Notes: generated by a model from the letters alone, not told the origin. Numbered from the stretch's first letter, positions 51,291 to 61,854 are shown. The stretch: DNA of 64,000 nucleotides from Symbiodinium natans (GCA_905221605.1 CAJNDS010002752.1:56001-120000), one strand, 5' to 3'. Numbers and translations are program-made.

Positions 51291-51662
51291 GGTTTAGGGT
51301 TTAGGGTTTAGGGTTTAGGGTTTAGGGTTTAGGGTTTAGGGTTTAGGGTTTAGGGCAGGGTGTTTCGGTTTTGGGGGGTGTGTCGGGTGAAGGTTGAGCC
51401 CGTAGACCTAGACCTCCTTGGGGCACAAAGGGGAGGTTGAGGGCTAGACATGTTGCTTACTACTAGTTTCTTCAGAGCCCTGAAAAAATAGATTCCTCCG
51501 TATTCAGGCTCATATAGGGATTATCATGTTTTATATTCTTTTGGGGTTCTTAAGCAACAAGTAGTTCAGGCTAGGCAAGGGGGTTTGGGGTTAACCCTAA
51601 ACCCTGGCGGCTCAGGGTTTTCAAGGTTTCGAGGATCTCAAAAAAGGGGGGATCGAAGGGCA

Positions 51663-51730
51663 GGTCCGCCGACCCTAGGGCGTGGCGTTCTGGATGGTTC
51701 AGGGAGGGGGACCCTACCCCCCGCCCTTAC
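51663..51730 (+). mobile_element. Family H copy 3, 5' fragment
   Basis: GGTCCGCCGACCCTAGGGCG ... TTCTGGATGG ... GGGACCCTACCCCC matches the first module of family H. Confidence 0.55.
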
Positions 51731-51789
51731 ACCTCAAAAAACAAAACAAAAAAACCAAAAAACAAAAAAACAAAAAAAAAGGAAAAGGG

Positions 51790-52020
51790 TGTCTCCCTCT
51801 ACCTCGCTCGCTCTCTCTCTCTCTCTCTCCCTCTCTCTTGCTGTTGTTGTTTCTCCTAAACCCTAAACTCTAAACCCTAAACCCTAAACCCTAAACCCTA
51901 AACCCGAAGCCCTAAACCCTAAACCCTAAACCCTAAACCCTAAACCCTAAACCCTAAACCCTAAACCCTAAACCGTCTCTGTATCTCTCTTTCTCCCTGT
52001 CTCTCCCTCTCTGCCCCTTC
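51790..52020. repeat. (CT)n tract split by a 120-bp CCCTAAA block
   Basis: A CT-rich microsatellite (51800-51855) stops at a CCCTAAA block (51856-51974) and resumes as TCTCTGTATCTCTCTTTCTC on the other side (51975-52015). Confidence 0.85.
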
Positions 52021-52074
52021 ATCCAAAAACTTCCCCCCATGCGTGCTTTCGATGTTCGGCCTTGGGCTTCACCC

Positions 52075-52235
52075 TAGACCCTAAAACCCCTAGACACCCC
52101 TAAACCCCTAAACCCCTAAACCCCATAGACCCCTAAACCCCTAAACCCCTAGACCCCTAAACCCCTAAACCCCTAAACCCCTAAACCCCTAAACCCCTAA
52201 ACCCCTAAACCCCAAACCCTAAACCCTAAACCCCT
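52075..52235 (-). repeat. CCCCTAAA array
   Basis: The 8-mer variant in about 17 units with CCCCTAGA interruptions. Confidence 0.95.
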
Positions 52236-52242
52236 AAAAAAA

Positions 52243-52329
52243 ATGGCCGAGCGCAGGGCTCGCACAAGTGACTGCCATGATACGCTCATGGCGGAGCAGA
52301 CCACTGCGGTCAAACTTCAAGAGTGTTAA
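52243..52329 (+). CDS. Short frame with ATG and stop
   Basis: MAERRARTSDCHDTLMAEQT continues to a TAA (28 codons). It could be a last exon, or a tiny frame by chance. Unassigned. Confidence 0.2.
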   Translation: MAERRARTSDCHDTLMAEQTTAVKLQEC

Positions 52330-52557
52330 GGTTTAGGGTTTAGGGTTTAGGGTGTAGGGTTGAAGGCTTAGGGTTTGGAGTTTAGGTTTAGGGTTTTCAG
52401 GTTTGGGTTAGGTAGGTGTAGGGCTGAAATGGAGGCTTAAAAAAAACACTGATAGGCCCACTCGATATATAGAGGCCCCCTAACGTAAAAGGGGAACCAA
52501 CATGAGAACCCTAACCTGCGCGCAAGGTAAGAGCCTGAATGAAGCGCTTCATCGAGG

Positions 52558-52735
52558 CTACATATATATATATATGCCCTAAACCATAAACCCTAAACCC
52601 TAAACGCTAAACCCTAGACCCTAAACCCTAAACCCATATATATATATATATATTTATTTATTTATTTATTTGTTAATTTATTTCTTTATTCATATTTATA
52701 TTTGTATTTTTTGCTACACACACACAAGGACTCCC
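52558..52735. repeat. (TA)n tract split by a CCCTAAA block
   Basis: CATATATATATATATGC at 52560-52577 is followed by about 56 bp of CCCTAAA repeats, and the (TA)n resumes at 52635-52653, followed by TTTA repeats. Confidence 0.85.
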
Positions 52736-52826
52736 TAAACCCGAACCTTTCCCTACCCTGCAAGAAAGAAAGAAAGGGCGCGTACTTTCGATCCATCCCC
52801 TAGTGGAGCCTCACAGCTGCAGCTGG

Positions 52827-53018
52827 TTTTGGGGTTTGGGGTTTGGGGTTTAGGGTTCAGGGTTTAGGGTTTAGGGTTTAGGGTTTAGGGTTTAGGGTTT
52901 AGGGCTTAGGGCTTAGGGTTTAGGGTTTAGGGTTTAGGGTTTAGGGTTTAGGGTTTTTTAGGGTTTAGGGTTTAGGGTTTAGGGTTTAGGGTTTAGGGTT
53001 TAGGGTTTAGGGTTTACA
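52827..53018 (+). repeat. TTTAGGG block
   Basis: Canonical block with one TTTTTTAGGG slip. The islands that follow (53024-53090 FSPCIFVNCNLHAWQV; 53161-53219 NLENANRYQGASNLERAG) are open on the plus strand, unassigned. Confidence 0.9.
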
Positions 53019-53222
53019 GGAGAGTGGCAGCTTCTCGCCTTGCATCTTTGTCAACTGCAACCTACACGCTTGGCAAGTTCGGGGGTGGGGTTCGAGTTAG
53101 GGTCTTTAGGATGTAGGTTGTATAGGATTTAGGGTTTAGGGCTTCGGGTTTTTCACCCCCAACTTGGAAAACGCAAACAGGTACCAAGGAGCAAGCAATC
53201 TTGAACGAGCAGGCAGGGGTAC

Positions 53223-54110
53223 CCCTAAACCCTAAACCCTAAACCCTAAACCCTAAACCCTAAACCCTAAACCCTAAACCCTAAACCCTAAACCCTAAAC
53301 CCTAAACCCTAAACACCAGACCCAGCACCGTAAACCACTCTCAGACGCTTTTCGCGGCGAATGAACCCTCCTCCTGGACTCCCTAACGCAACTTCCAAGA
53401 TCCCAAAAACCCTACTTTTTAGGGTTTATAGGGTTTAGGGTTCAGGGTTTAGGGTTACAAAAACCCTTAAAAAGCTCCGAAAAAAACGCCCTAAAGAAAC
53501 CCTGACAACCCTAAACCCTTCACAAGTCGAAATAAACAAAAACGCCCTAAAATAAAGGCCCAACGAAAGCCTGAGAACCATAAACCCCTTTTAAATTCTA
53601 AACAACCCTGTTGGCTGAGGCCTCTTGAGTTGATATCGCGATTGGATAGGGGGGGGGGGGGGGGAGAGGGGGCTCAGCCACGGGCTCTTAGTGGGGAAGA
53701 GGTTTACAGCTTCAGATTTAGGATTCAGGGTTCTCCCCCCTGAACGGGTCAGTTGTAGCGTACCTCCATGTGGGTGTCCGAAAAAAAGGGGTGCCCTATG
53801 CGGGCCCTTATTATAAGGGAACCCTACTATTTGGGGTTTCGTAAACCCCCCCCAATGAAGTTCTCAGAACGTGAAGTTCTGTCGTGTGCTGAAAACCTCG
53901 CGCAGCCGCCTTCAAACGCGCGTAGGGGGCAAGGCCTCTGCTCCTAAACCCTAAACCCTAAACCCCACACCCTAAAACCCTAAACCCTAAACCCAAAACC
54001 CTAAACCCTAAAACCCTAAACCCTAAACCCCAAGCCCTAAACCCTAAACCCCAGCAACCATTTCTCCAACGAAGCCGCGACGGCTCAAAGATCTTCCCTC
54101 GGGTTGGCGT
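53223..54110. other. CCCTAAA blocks, G run, family E copy 4 and island
   Basis: CCCTAAA at 53223-53315 and 53940-54055; G run at about 53648-53664; family E in reverse orientation at 53771-53852 (GTGTCCGAAAAAAAGGGG ... TTTGGGGTTTCGTAAACCCC). No gene recognised. Confidence 0.65.
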
Positions 54111-54564
54111 TGGGCCTTCAGGGAGCAGGACTCAGTCAGTTTGGAATCCGAAGCCCAAAGGGGTTAGATTTTGGGGGTTTGAGGTCTAGGGTTTGTGGTT
54201 CAGGGTTTAGGGCTTCGGGATTGGGGTTAAGGGTTTGGGGTTTCGGGTTTGGGGTTGACATGGACTTGGGGTGTACAGCAAAGTCGGGGTTTGAAAGTTT
54301 GGGCGTCCAACGCATATCTCAATGCAACCACCTCTGTTCCTTTGGGAACCTCTATGTACAGATTTGTGCTTACATTTCATGTATCTGTTATCTGTATTCA
54401 TGCACAGAAAATCAACCTATACCTATACAGATGACTATGCAAGCATACATGTAAATGTATGTGTAAATATATACGTCAACGGATATGTAAGTGTATATGT
54501 TTCTGTGTGCATTTTTCTGTTTAAATACTATATTACGTAAGAATATGTGTACACACAAATACGA

Positions 54565-54675
54565 GACCCAAGAGTAATCTGGGAATCAAAACGGTACTTT
54601 TGGGGTTAACAGGGGCTTCTAAGTAACCTAGTACCCAAAACAAGGGTATGAGGGCCTACTCTGGGTCCTAGTTAC
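54565..54675 (+). mobile_element. Family F copy 4
   Basis: GACCCAAGAGTAATCTGGGAA ... GGGCCTACTCTGGGTC-CTAGTTACC. The most complete copy, bordered on the right by CCCTAAA. Upstream 54415-54550 is AT-rich simple sequence. Confidence 0.7.
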
Positions 54676-54842
54676 CCTAAACCCTAAACCCTAAACCCCA
54701 AACCCCAAGCCCCTAAACCCTCTATGCAACCTGCACGACCCGATGGCAGGATGGCGCCACTCTTGAGCTCTTACTGCCACGCTGAACATGCCAAGCAGGC
54801 TCTACCATGATCTGGCTGACGGCGCTTCTCTTCCAGTCTGTT

Positions 54843-55396
54843 CTTTAGGGTTTAGGGTTTAGGGTTTAGGGTTTAGGGTTTAGGGTTTAGGGTTTAGGGT
54901 TTAGGGTTCAGGGTTTAGGGTTTAGGGCTTAGGGTCTAGGGTTTAGGGCTTAGGGTTGAGGGTTTAGGGTACATTTCTGAAGCGCATATGTGGAGAAACC
55001 CCTCAACCCTAACTGCACATGCGAATTCCCGAGATCAAGCTCGAAAAGGCCTTGTTCAAGGCATCAACCCTACACCCGAAACCCTGAACCCTAAACCCTA
55101 AACCCTAATTAGGGGTTTCCAAGTCCCGGGCGCTGGTGCCGGGGTGTCGGTGCTCTCGGCCATCGCCTGACAGGCTTAGGGTTTAGGGTTTAGGGTTCAG
55201 GGCTTAGGGCTTAGGGCTTCCCTTAGGCTCCGCCGAAACCCTCAGGCCCGAAGCGTCTCGGGCCTTAAAGAGCCCGAAGCAAGACCACGACCTACGCAGT
55301 GTCCCTAAACCCTAAACCCCAAACTCAAGGCCCTAAACCCCTAAACCCTAAACCCTAAACCCTAAACCCTAAACCCTAAACCCTAAACCCTAAACC
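54843..55396. repeat. TTTAGGG and CCCTAAA blocks with islands
   Basis: TTTAGGG at 54843-54972; CCCTAAA at 55078-55105 and 55300-55397. Islands at 55013-55068 and 55225-55304 (AETLRPEASRALKSPK) are open on the plus strand, unassigned. Confidence 0.8.
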
Positions 55397-55462
55397 CGAT
55401 ATTGGGTACTTCGACAGAGGATGCACGGGTCCAGCGGGCTCATCCGGAAAGCTGTCCAGGCC
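55397..55462 (-). repeat. Inverted copy of the 66-bp segment at 51225-51290
   Basis: Exact reverse complement; adjoining CCCTAAA repeats on the left correspond to the TTTAGGG repeats next to the other copy. Confidence 0.9.
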
Positions 55463-55499
55463 AGCACAGAGAATGCAACATGAGTGAACTCGGTATCCT

Positions 55500-55800
55500 A
55501 TATACTACCTGAACGGGTCTATAATTATGTTACATTATATTATGTTATATCATATTATATTATCTTATATTATACTATATCATATTGTATTGTACTGTAG
55601 TACATTAGATTATATCATAATATAAGTGTATGTAGTTATATTGTCTTATATTATATTATATGTTAGCTCATATTGTATTGTATTATATCGTATTATATTA
55701 TATTATATCATATTACATTATATTATATTGCATTATATTATGTTATAGTATACTATGTTATATTATATCATATTATATATATATATGTATACTAGGGGGA
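55500..55800. repeat. Degenerate TATTA/TATAT pentamer array
   Basis: About 290 bp of TTATATTATATCATATTA-like sequence ending in (TA)n; followed at 55820-55845 by CCCTCATCTACTAGGAACCAG, an end of family C. Confidence 0.85.
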
Positions 55801-55903
55801 GGATAGGAGGTGCCGAATTCCCTCATCTACTAGGAACCAGTAGGTAGCGCCAGCACGGAGCACCCCAAAGTCCTCGAACGAACGCTGAAATGACCAGGAC
55901 CAG

Positions 55904-56014
55904 TTGGGATGTTGCCCCTTACATATACTAACAGTCCTTCACTGGAATTATAATACCCCCTAATGCCCTATGTACTACAATCCGTACAAAGGACTGTTAG
56001 CGCGAGTGCCCAAG
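55904..56014. mobile_element. Hairpin MITE, family D copy 2
   Basis: TTGGGATGTTGCCCCTTA ... ACTAACAGTCCTTCA on the left and AAGGACTGTTAGCGCG ... CCCAAG on the right. The outer right end is diverged. Confidence 0.75.
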
Positions 56015-56069
56015 AGGAGCGGGGAAGCACCGTCAACCCGAGGCGCCTACATTCGAGCCCTGTTACTTG

Positions 56070-56202
56070 GGTTTAGGGTTTAGGGTTTAGGGTTTAGGGT
56101 TTAGGGTTTAGGGTTTAGGGTTTAGGGTTTAGGGTTTAGGGTTTAGGGTTTAGGGTTTAGGGTTTAGGGTTTAGGGTTTAGGGTTTAGGGTTTAGGGTTT
56201 AG
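56070..56202 (+). repeat. TTTAGGG block
   Basis: A perfect canonical block. The island at 56210-56420 that follows is open on both strands, then a C/A run. Confidence 0.95.
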
Positions 56203-56419
56203 CCTCCAACCCACAAGCCCCAACTCCCCAAAACACGAAAGACGCCTACGGGGCAAAGCGTCGCACACGGACACCAAAGGCCGGGCCTGCCGAACCCAGG
56301 TCGTGATGGAGTCCGCATCCAGGTCGCTTGAGAACGGGAGCATGTACCTGTTGCTACGATTTGCTTAAGGGCCGCCCCACCCCCGCCCCCTTCCCCCCCT
56401 TCCCCCCCCCCAAAAAAAA

Positions 56420-57190
56420 AACAAAACAAAAAACAAATTGAAAAAACAGAATGATAAAACGAAAATGATAATAATAACATTAGTACAGATTCTTTTGGAA
56501 GGGCGATATGGAAGGGCACTATCGGGATAATTATCTTCCGTTGTTGTTTTCTTCTGGGGCGGGGGGGTCTTAAGCAAATGGTGGGTTGCAGGTTGTTCAG
56601 GAACGTCTTGTTGCCCCGAAACAAAAAAGGAGTAGGGATACTGCAGGTCCTAGTTAGGTCTTGAAGGCTGTTCAAGGATTACGTTTGAGGCTGAGGGCCG
56701 AGGACATGTTAAGGCCCAGGGTTGTGGATCTGTTAACTTGATGGTTTTGGTTTTAGGGTTCGGGGTTTGGGGTTTCAGGTTTAGGGTTTAGGGTTTAGGG
56801 TTTAGGGTTCAGGGTTTAGGGTTTAGGGTTTAGGGTTTAGGGTTTAGGGTTTAGGGTTTAGGGTTTAGGGTTTAGGGTTTAGGGTTTAGGGTTTAGGGTT
56901 TACGTACGTCCCGCTGAGTGCAGGGGTGACCGCCTGGCTGTCTGAAGCCCAGGGGTCACATTGCTGCGCGCACAGATCTTTCAATTTCACTGATAGCTGT
57001 CGGATGATAGCTGTCGGATGCCCTGCATCTTCCGAAAGCTCCCTTTCCAGGCTCTATACACACATTTTCTGCTCGATGGTTACCCTAAACCCAAACCCTA
57101 AACCCCAAACCCGAAACCCGAAACCTCAAACCCTAAACCCTAAACCCTAAACCCTAAACCCCAAACCCCAAACCCCAAACCCTAAACCCC
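56420..57190. other. AT-rich DNA, telomere blocks, island
   Basis: TTTAGGG at 56755-56900 and CCCTAAA at 57080-57190. The island at 56905-57065 contains a plus frame with VTAWLSEAQGSHCCAH and a tandem GATAGCTGTCG. The minus frame at 56199-56675 is compositional. No gene recognised. Confidence 0.5.
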
Positions 57191-57269
57191 TTGAGTTTTT
57201 GTTCTGGCCCACGCCCCAAGTGTTGGAAGCCTTTGACTGCCGGCTGTGAACTGGTGGGCCGAGGGCACC

Positions 57270-57425
57270 CGAAAGGGGTCTTAGTAATATGAAAGAAATA
57301 TCAGAGTAACATAAAAGTAATATAGTAGATATAACATAGTAATATAAGAGCATCATAAGAGTAATATAACAGTAATAAACATAATGGTAAACTTAATAGT
57401 AAAAATAATGGTAACATAATATTTC
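57270..57425. repeat. Degenerate AGTAATATAA array
   Basis: Irregular 10-15-bp units with TAATA/GTAACATA, AT-rich. Confidence 0.7.
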
Positions 57426-57474
57426 GTCATCCCTGGCCAGTGCTGAGCTGGGCCTCGTCTGGAAACAAAACCCC

Positions 57475-57609
57475 CTGGTTCTTAGCAGGGAATGAGGGAA
57501 TGAGGGCCCTATATATATACATATATATATATATACCTACACATATATATATATATAAAGGAAACATGTAGGGCCCTCATTCCTTCATTCCCTACAAGGA
57601 ACAAGCCAG
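57475..57609. mobile_element. Hairpin MITE, family C copy 1
   Basis: CTGGTTCTTAGCAGGGAATG-AGGGAATGAGGGCCCT and the inverse AGGGCCCTCATTCCTTCATTC-CCTACAAGGAACAAGCCAG enclose (TA)n. Confidence 0.85.
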
Positions 57610-57932
57610 AAAATGCAACCATGGTCCCGTTTTGTCGCAACACGTTTTCGTCAAAAGGCATCCGCATCCCAATGCATGTCTCGGCAACCCCCCCTCCCCA
57701 CTTTCGCCAAACGGCGCATCCCCAACCCGGGCGTGTTTTCGGTATGCGAAAATCTACGCTACGAGCTCATGTTCATAAGGAACCAAGGAGGGGGAGGAGA
57801 GGGGTGTAAGGGCCCCATATTCTCCAAGTAAAGCTTAAGAATCCCAAATAAGCCTCAATTAGCCCCAATAAGGAAAATCTGGGCTCCACACCTCCTCCCT
57901 TCCACCCCCTTGGTTCCTTGTGAAATGTGTAT

Positions 57933-58022
57933 CTTGGATGTTCCCCCTTGTCCTTATAGGGATTCTAGTACCCCCTATTGTAGTCACTATTGAAGACTAT
58001 TAGTATAAGGGGGAACATCCCA
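57933..58022. mobile_element. Hairpin MITE, family D copy 3
   Basis: CTTGGATGTTCCCCCTTG ... TTAGTATAAGGGGGAACATCC-CAA. The left arm is shortened. Confidence 0.75.
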
Positions 58023-58199
58023 ACCCCAAACCCTAAAGCCTGAACCCTGAACCCTAAACCCCCTTGAGCCCCTAAATCCCAGAAAACACGAAACCCTAAA
58101 CCCCAAAGCCCACAAAGCTCCCGAAAGCACCGCGGCGTGTCGCCATCGGAAGGACCGATGGGGCCCTTCTGGAGCAACAGCGCCTGGGATGCTACGTCC

Positions 58200-58697
58200 A
58201 TCCTAAACCCTAAACCCTAAACCCCAAACCCTAAACCCTAAACCCTACAAAGCCCTAAACCCTAAACCCCAAACCCTAAACCCTAAACCCTGAAGCCCTA
58301 AACCCTAAACCCTGGCGCCTTAGGGGCCTCCCTCAATCCTCCCCCAGACCCAGCTTCTTGCAGGATGCTGTTCTTCTTACACCCCTAAACCCCAAACCCG
58401 AAACCCTAAACTCTAAACCCCAAACCCTAAACCCGAAACCCTAAACCCTAAACCATAAACCCTAACCCACAAACTATGTGAAGGTCAGGGACCATGCCCT
58501 GTAACACCAAGCGAATGCAAACAAACAACTTTTCAACAACAACATTCTTTCCCTCTATAGCAGTCTACATGCAAAGATATATATATATGCATATATATAT
58601 ACATATATATATATACATATATATATATATGTTTATTTTTCTTTACTTATCTTTTTATTGATTGATTTATTTATATATTTGTTTGTTTTTGTACATG
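58200..58697. repeat. CCCTAAA blocks and (TA)n/CATATA microsatellite
   Basis: CCCTAAA at 58200-58315 and 58380-58470; (TA)n and CATATATA at 58575-58635. No gene recognised. Confidence 0.85.
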
Positions 58698-58802
58698 CAT
58701 CGGGAGCTTATTGAGGGTGTCGTAGAGCCCAAGCGAAAGCAGCACGGGATCCCACAAGCAATTGCGGGCGTCCCAGGCCCAATCACGGCTCGCGCTCCTC
58801 AC
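58698..58802 (+). CDS. Exon-like island (strand uncertain)
   Basis: The plus strand reads HRELIEGVVEPKRKQHGIP, then QAIAGVPGPITARAPH. The minus strand is equally open (SRDWAWDARNCLWDPVLL). No assignment possible. Confidence 0.25.
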
Positions 58803-58804
58803 CC

Positions 58805-59165
58805 CTGAACCTGAACCCTGAACCCTAAACCCTAAACCCTAAAACCCTAAAACCCTAAAACCCTAAAACCCTAAAACCCTAAAACCCTAAAACCCTAAAA
58901 CCCTAAAACCCTAAAACCCTAAAACCCTAAAACCTAAAGACCTAAAACCCACAAACCCCAAAACCCTAAAACCCTAAAAAACCGAAAACCCACAAACCCT
59001 AAAACCCTAAAACCCTAAAACCCTAAAACCCTAAAACCCTAAAGCCCTAAAACCCTAAAACCCTAAAACCCACAAACCCTAAAACCCTAAAACCCGAAAA
59101 CCCTAAAACCCTAAACCCTAAAACCCTAAACCCTAAGCCCTAAACCCTGAAAGCCTAAGACCCTT
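58805..59165 (-). repeat. TAAAACCC 8-mer array
   Basis: About 40 units of CCCTAAAA with a few CCCACAAA and CCCGAAAA variants. Confidence 0.95.
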
Positions 59166-59235
59166 AAAAACCCGAAGCTCTTCTTGCTGCTTAGTGGCGG
59201 GGTACTCTTCAACTCCCAGTTCACTTGTGACATAA

Positions 59236-59521
59236 TCCTGCGGTCTTGGGGTTTAGGGTTTAGGGTTTAGGGTTTAGGGTTTAGGGTTTAGGGTTTAGGG
59301 TTTAGGGTTTAGGGTTTAGGGTTTAGGGTTTAGGGTTTAGGGTTTAGGGTTTAGGGTTTAGGGTTTAGGGTTTAGGGTTTTCGGTTTAGGGTTTAGGGTT
59401 TAGGGTTTAGGGTTTAGGGTTTAGGGTTTAGGGTTTAGGGTTTAGGGTTTAGGGTTTAGGGTTTAGGGTTTAGGGTTTAGGGTTTAGGGTTTAGGTTTCC
59501 TGCAGTCCTGGGGTTTAGGGT
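59236..59521 (+). repeat. TTTAGGG block flanked by imperfect direct duplication
   Basis: TCCTGCGGTCTTGGGG (59236-59251) and TCCTGCAGTCCTGGGG (from 59498) flank about 245 bp of TTTAGGG, differing at 2 of 16 positions. Confidence 0.8.
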
Positions 59522-59639
59522 TTAGCGTGCGTAGTATAGGGGCCTTAGTAACCTGAATGGGGTTTAGGGTTTAGGGCTTAGTGTTTTGGGTTTACGATTC
59601 AGGGTTCAGGGTTTGGGGTTTGGGGTTTAGGGTTTAGAG

Positions 59640-60185
59640 CTTTGGAGGGGTTGCTATAGAATATTTTAGGGACCACAAGGAATTGCTCTTGATAATTTTC
59701 CGGGCCTTATAGTATGAGAGATGGCATGCCCGCAATCCTGAAGACAGCTGTGATTCGCGTTTAGGGTTTAGGGGTTTAGGGTTTAGGGTTTGGGATTTAG
59801 GGTTTAGGGTTAATGCATCAGTGCTTTATAATTATGTGAGGGATCGGAGAGTTCAAGGGCAAGAAATCTGCCGAACTTTCACAGAAGAAGAGCCGGCAGA
59901 ACCGTTAACCCTAAACCTTCACACCCCAAAACCCTAAACCCTAAACCCTGAACCCTGAACCCTAAACCCGAAACCCTACACCCTACACCCTAAACTCTGT
60001 GTTCGTAAAGGCTTTCGAGTTTGGAGCAGGGTTTGGGCCGCCATACGCTCCATTGGGGCAATTGCCCAGTTTGGGGTCCCCCTGATGCGATGGTTTAGGG
60101 TTTAGGGTTTAGGGTTCAGGGTTCAGGGTTTAGGGTTAGGGTTTAGGGTTTTGGGTTTTGGGTTTAGGGTTTAGGGTTTAGGGAT
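59640..60185. other. Islands and telomere blocks
   Basis: Islands at 59640-59716 (AIEYFRDHKELLLIIF then a stop), 59814-59905 (LYNYVRDRRVQGQEICRTF) and 59997-60083 (VFVKAFEFGAGFGPPYAPLG) are open on the plus strand. The last is also open on the minus strand. Blocks at 59920-60000 and 60095-60185. Products unknown. Confidence 0.35.
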
Positions 60186-60200
60186 GCGATACTCTACTGG

Positions 60201-60321
60201 CTGGTTCTTCGTAGGGAATGAGGGAATGAGGTACCCTATATAATCACTTAAAGGGTATATGTAGGTCCCTCATTCCCTCATTCCCTCATTCCCTCATTCC
60301 CTCATTCCCACTAAGAACCAG
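60201..60321. mobile_element. Hairpin MITE, family C copy 2
   Basis: CTGGTTCTTCGTAGGGAATG-AGGG and, on the right, CATTCCCTCATTCCCACTAAG-AACCAG, where CATTCCCT is expanded to five tandem copies. Confidence 0.85.
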
Positions 60322-60389
60322 CGGGTCTAGGCACCCCCACCCCCCGTCAAGAGGGTTTGGGGTTTAGGGCTTAGGGCTTAAGGACCCCC

Positions 60390-60459
60390 GTGTTCGGCAA
60401 CACCCATTTCAGTTTCAGGAGGCAAGTGTTCCATGCTGAGGCAACTGTTGCCAAGCTCC
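60390..60459 (+). CDS. Plus-strand exon candidate with GTAAGC donor
   Basis: The frame FGNTHFSFRRQVFHAEATVA runs to AAGCTCC|GTAAGC. Acceptor uncertain. Unassigned. Confidence 0.3.
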
Positions 60460-60593
60460 GTAAGCCCTAAACCTTAAACCCCTAGACCCTAAGCCCTAAA
60501 CCCTAAACCCGGAACCCTAAACCCGCAACCCTAAACCCGAAACCCTAACCCCCCTTTGCCTTAGAGACCCTGAATCCTAAGCCCGAACCCAGT

Positions 60594-61047
60594 GCTGTCT
60601 CCAACGGCACCAACTCCTGCAGCCTCAGCACCTCTACCCCAAGATGCGAGTGACCCGCAACCTCTGGGTACTTATAAGTAGGGTTTGGGGTTTAGGGTTT
60701 AGGGTTTGGGGTTTAGGGTTTAGGGTTTAGGGTTTGTTTGGGGTTTGGGGTTTAGGGTTTAGGTTCAGGATTAGAGTTTAGGGCTTCGGGGTGTTTGAAC
60801 ATTTTGCTGACACCCCTGCAGCCCCCGAAATCCAGGGGTCCCTGTAGGTGTGGACGTCCACGAAGACGGCCTGCAACTCGGGCTTTCAAAGGTCCACTCG
60901 GGGATCCATGGAACCCTAAACCCTAAACCCTAAACCCAAAACCCTTGTGGGCTGGCCCAAAGGGGAGCGAACACAGCTGGCTATGGCGGTGCCTACATAA
61001 GTTTGGTCATGCCCTGCAAGAACATCCATGGTGCAGCCTTACATTAA
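60594..61047 (+). CDS. Three exon-like islands
   Basis: 60594-60667 (LYPKMRVTRNLW before GTACTT), 60822-60910 after acacccctgcag| (PVGVDVHEDGLQLGLSKVHS, faintly PDZ-like) and 60962-61047 (TAGYGGAYISLVMPCKN). They may belong to one plus-strand gene; no firm domain. Confidence 0.25.
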
Positions 61048-61141
61048 GGTGTCAGCGCCAAATTTGGATAGTTTAGGGTTTAGGGTTTAGGGCTTAGGGC
61101 TTAGGGTTTAGGGTTTAGGGTTTAGGGTTTAGGGTTTAGGG

Positions 61142-61468
61142 ATGTTCCCCCCAGCTTGGGGTTCGTCCCTTCTCTTGTTGCGCCATAGAACAAATATAGA
61201 AAACAAAAACATACATAAGACATAACACAGATAATGAATTACTGTATGCGATGTCATCTTCAATGTGACATATGCTTTGTAGAACATTTAGTATACAGCA
61301 AAAATCACATAGTGTAATATACATATATAATTCATAAGAGAAAAACATAATAACAAAAACAATGATATAACATATATTCTTGGCATCCCAGACACAGCAA
61401 CACCCCAATACCCTTGGCATCCCAGACTCAACAAAAATCCCACAGAGACCCCAAAGACCGCCAAGACC
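61142..61468. other. AT-rich segment with duplicated CTTGGCATCCCAGAC
   Basis: A MITE D end fragment (GGGATGTTCCCCCC at 61140) is followed by AT-rich DNA. CTTGGCATCCCAGAC occurs at about 61380 and 61413. The 94-codon minus frame here is hydrophobic and unrecognised. Confidence 0.45.
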
Positions 61469-61574
61469 TTGGGATGTTCCCCCTTACACTAACAGTCCTT
61501 CATCGGGATTATGATAGGGTGTACTATAATCCCGAAAACTATTAAGGACTGTTCGTATAGGGGGAACATCCCAA
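61469..61574. mobile_element. Hairpin MITE, family D copy 4 (reference copy)
   Basis: TTGGGATGTTCCCCCTTAC-ACTAACAGTCCTT and its near-perfect inverse AAGGACTGTTCGTATAG-GGGGAACATCCCAA, arms about 31 bp, total 106 bp. Confidence 0.9.
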
Positions 61575-61764
61575 ACCCAAGACCCTTGGCATCATCAGTT
61601 GTGTTAACACCCATGTGGTTGTATTGTCACCCATCTAAGCCAGTTGTTAAAGATTTTTAAGTTGTATCTTTTACCCACCTGGTCGTATTTTCACACATCT
61701 AATTAGTTGTACTTCGCCATGTTCTCGGGTTTAGGGTTGAGGGTTGAGGGCTGAGGGTTGAGGG

Positions 61765-61854
61765 TTTAGGGGAGTTGGGTCGCAGCGAAGAAGCTGCAAA
61801 ACCAGACTGAGGGTGGGGGGGCTGGTTCAATGGGCTCGCCAGGGAGACATGCCG
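61765..61854 (+). CDS. Plus-strand exon candidate with GTAAAC donor
   Basis: The frame LRVGGLVQWARQGDMP ends at CCG|GTAAAC. Product unknown. Confidence 0.25.

Noticed and set aside
55397-55462. Copia-type reverse transcriptase fragment (FRMSPLDPC in the inverted copy at 51225)
   Set aside because: Resemblance is limited to about ten residues and the other frames are also open; the safe description is a duplicated 66-bp junction segment.
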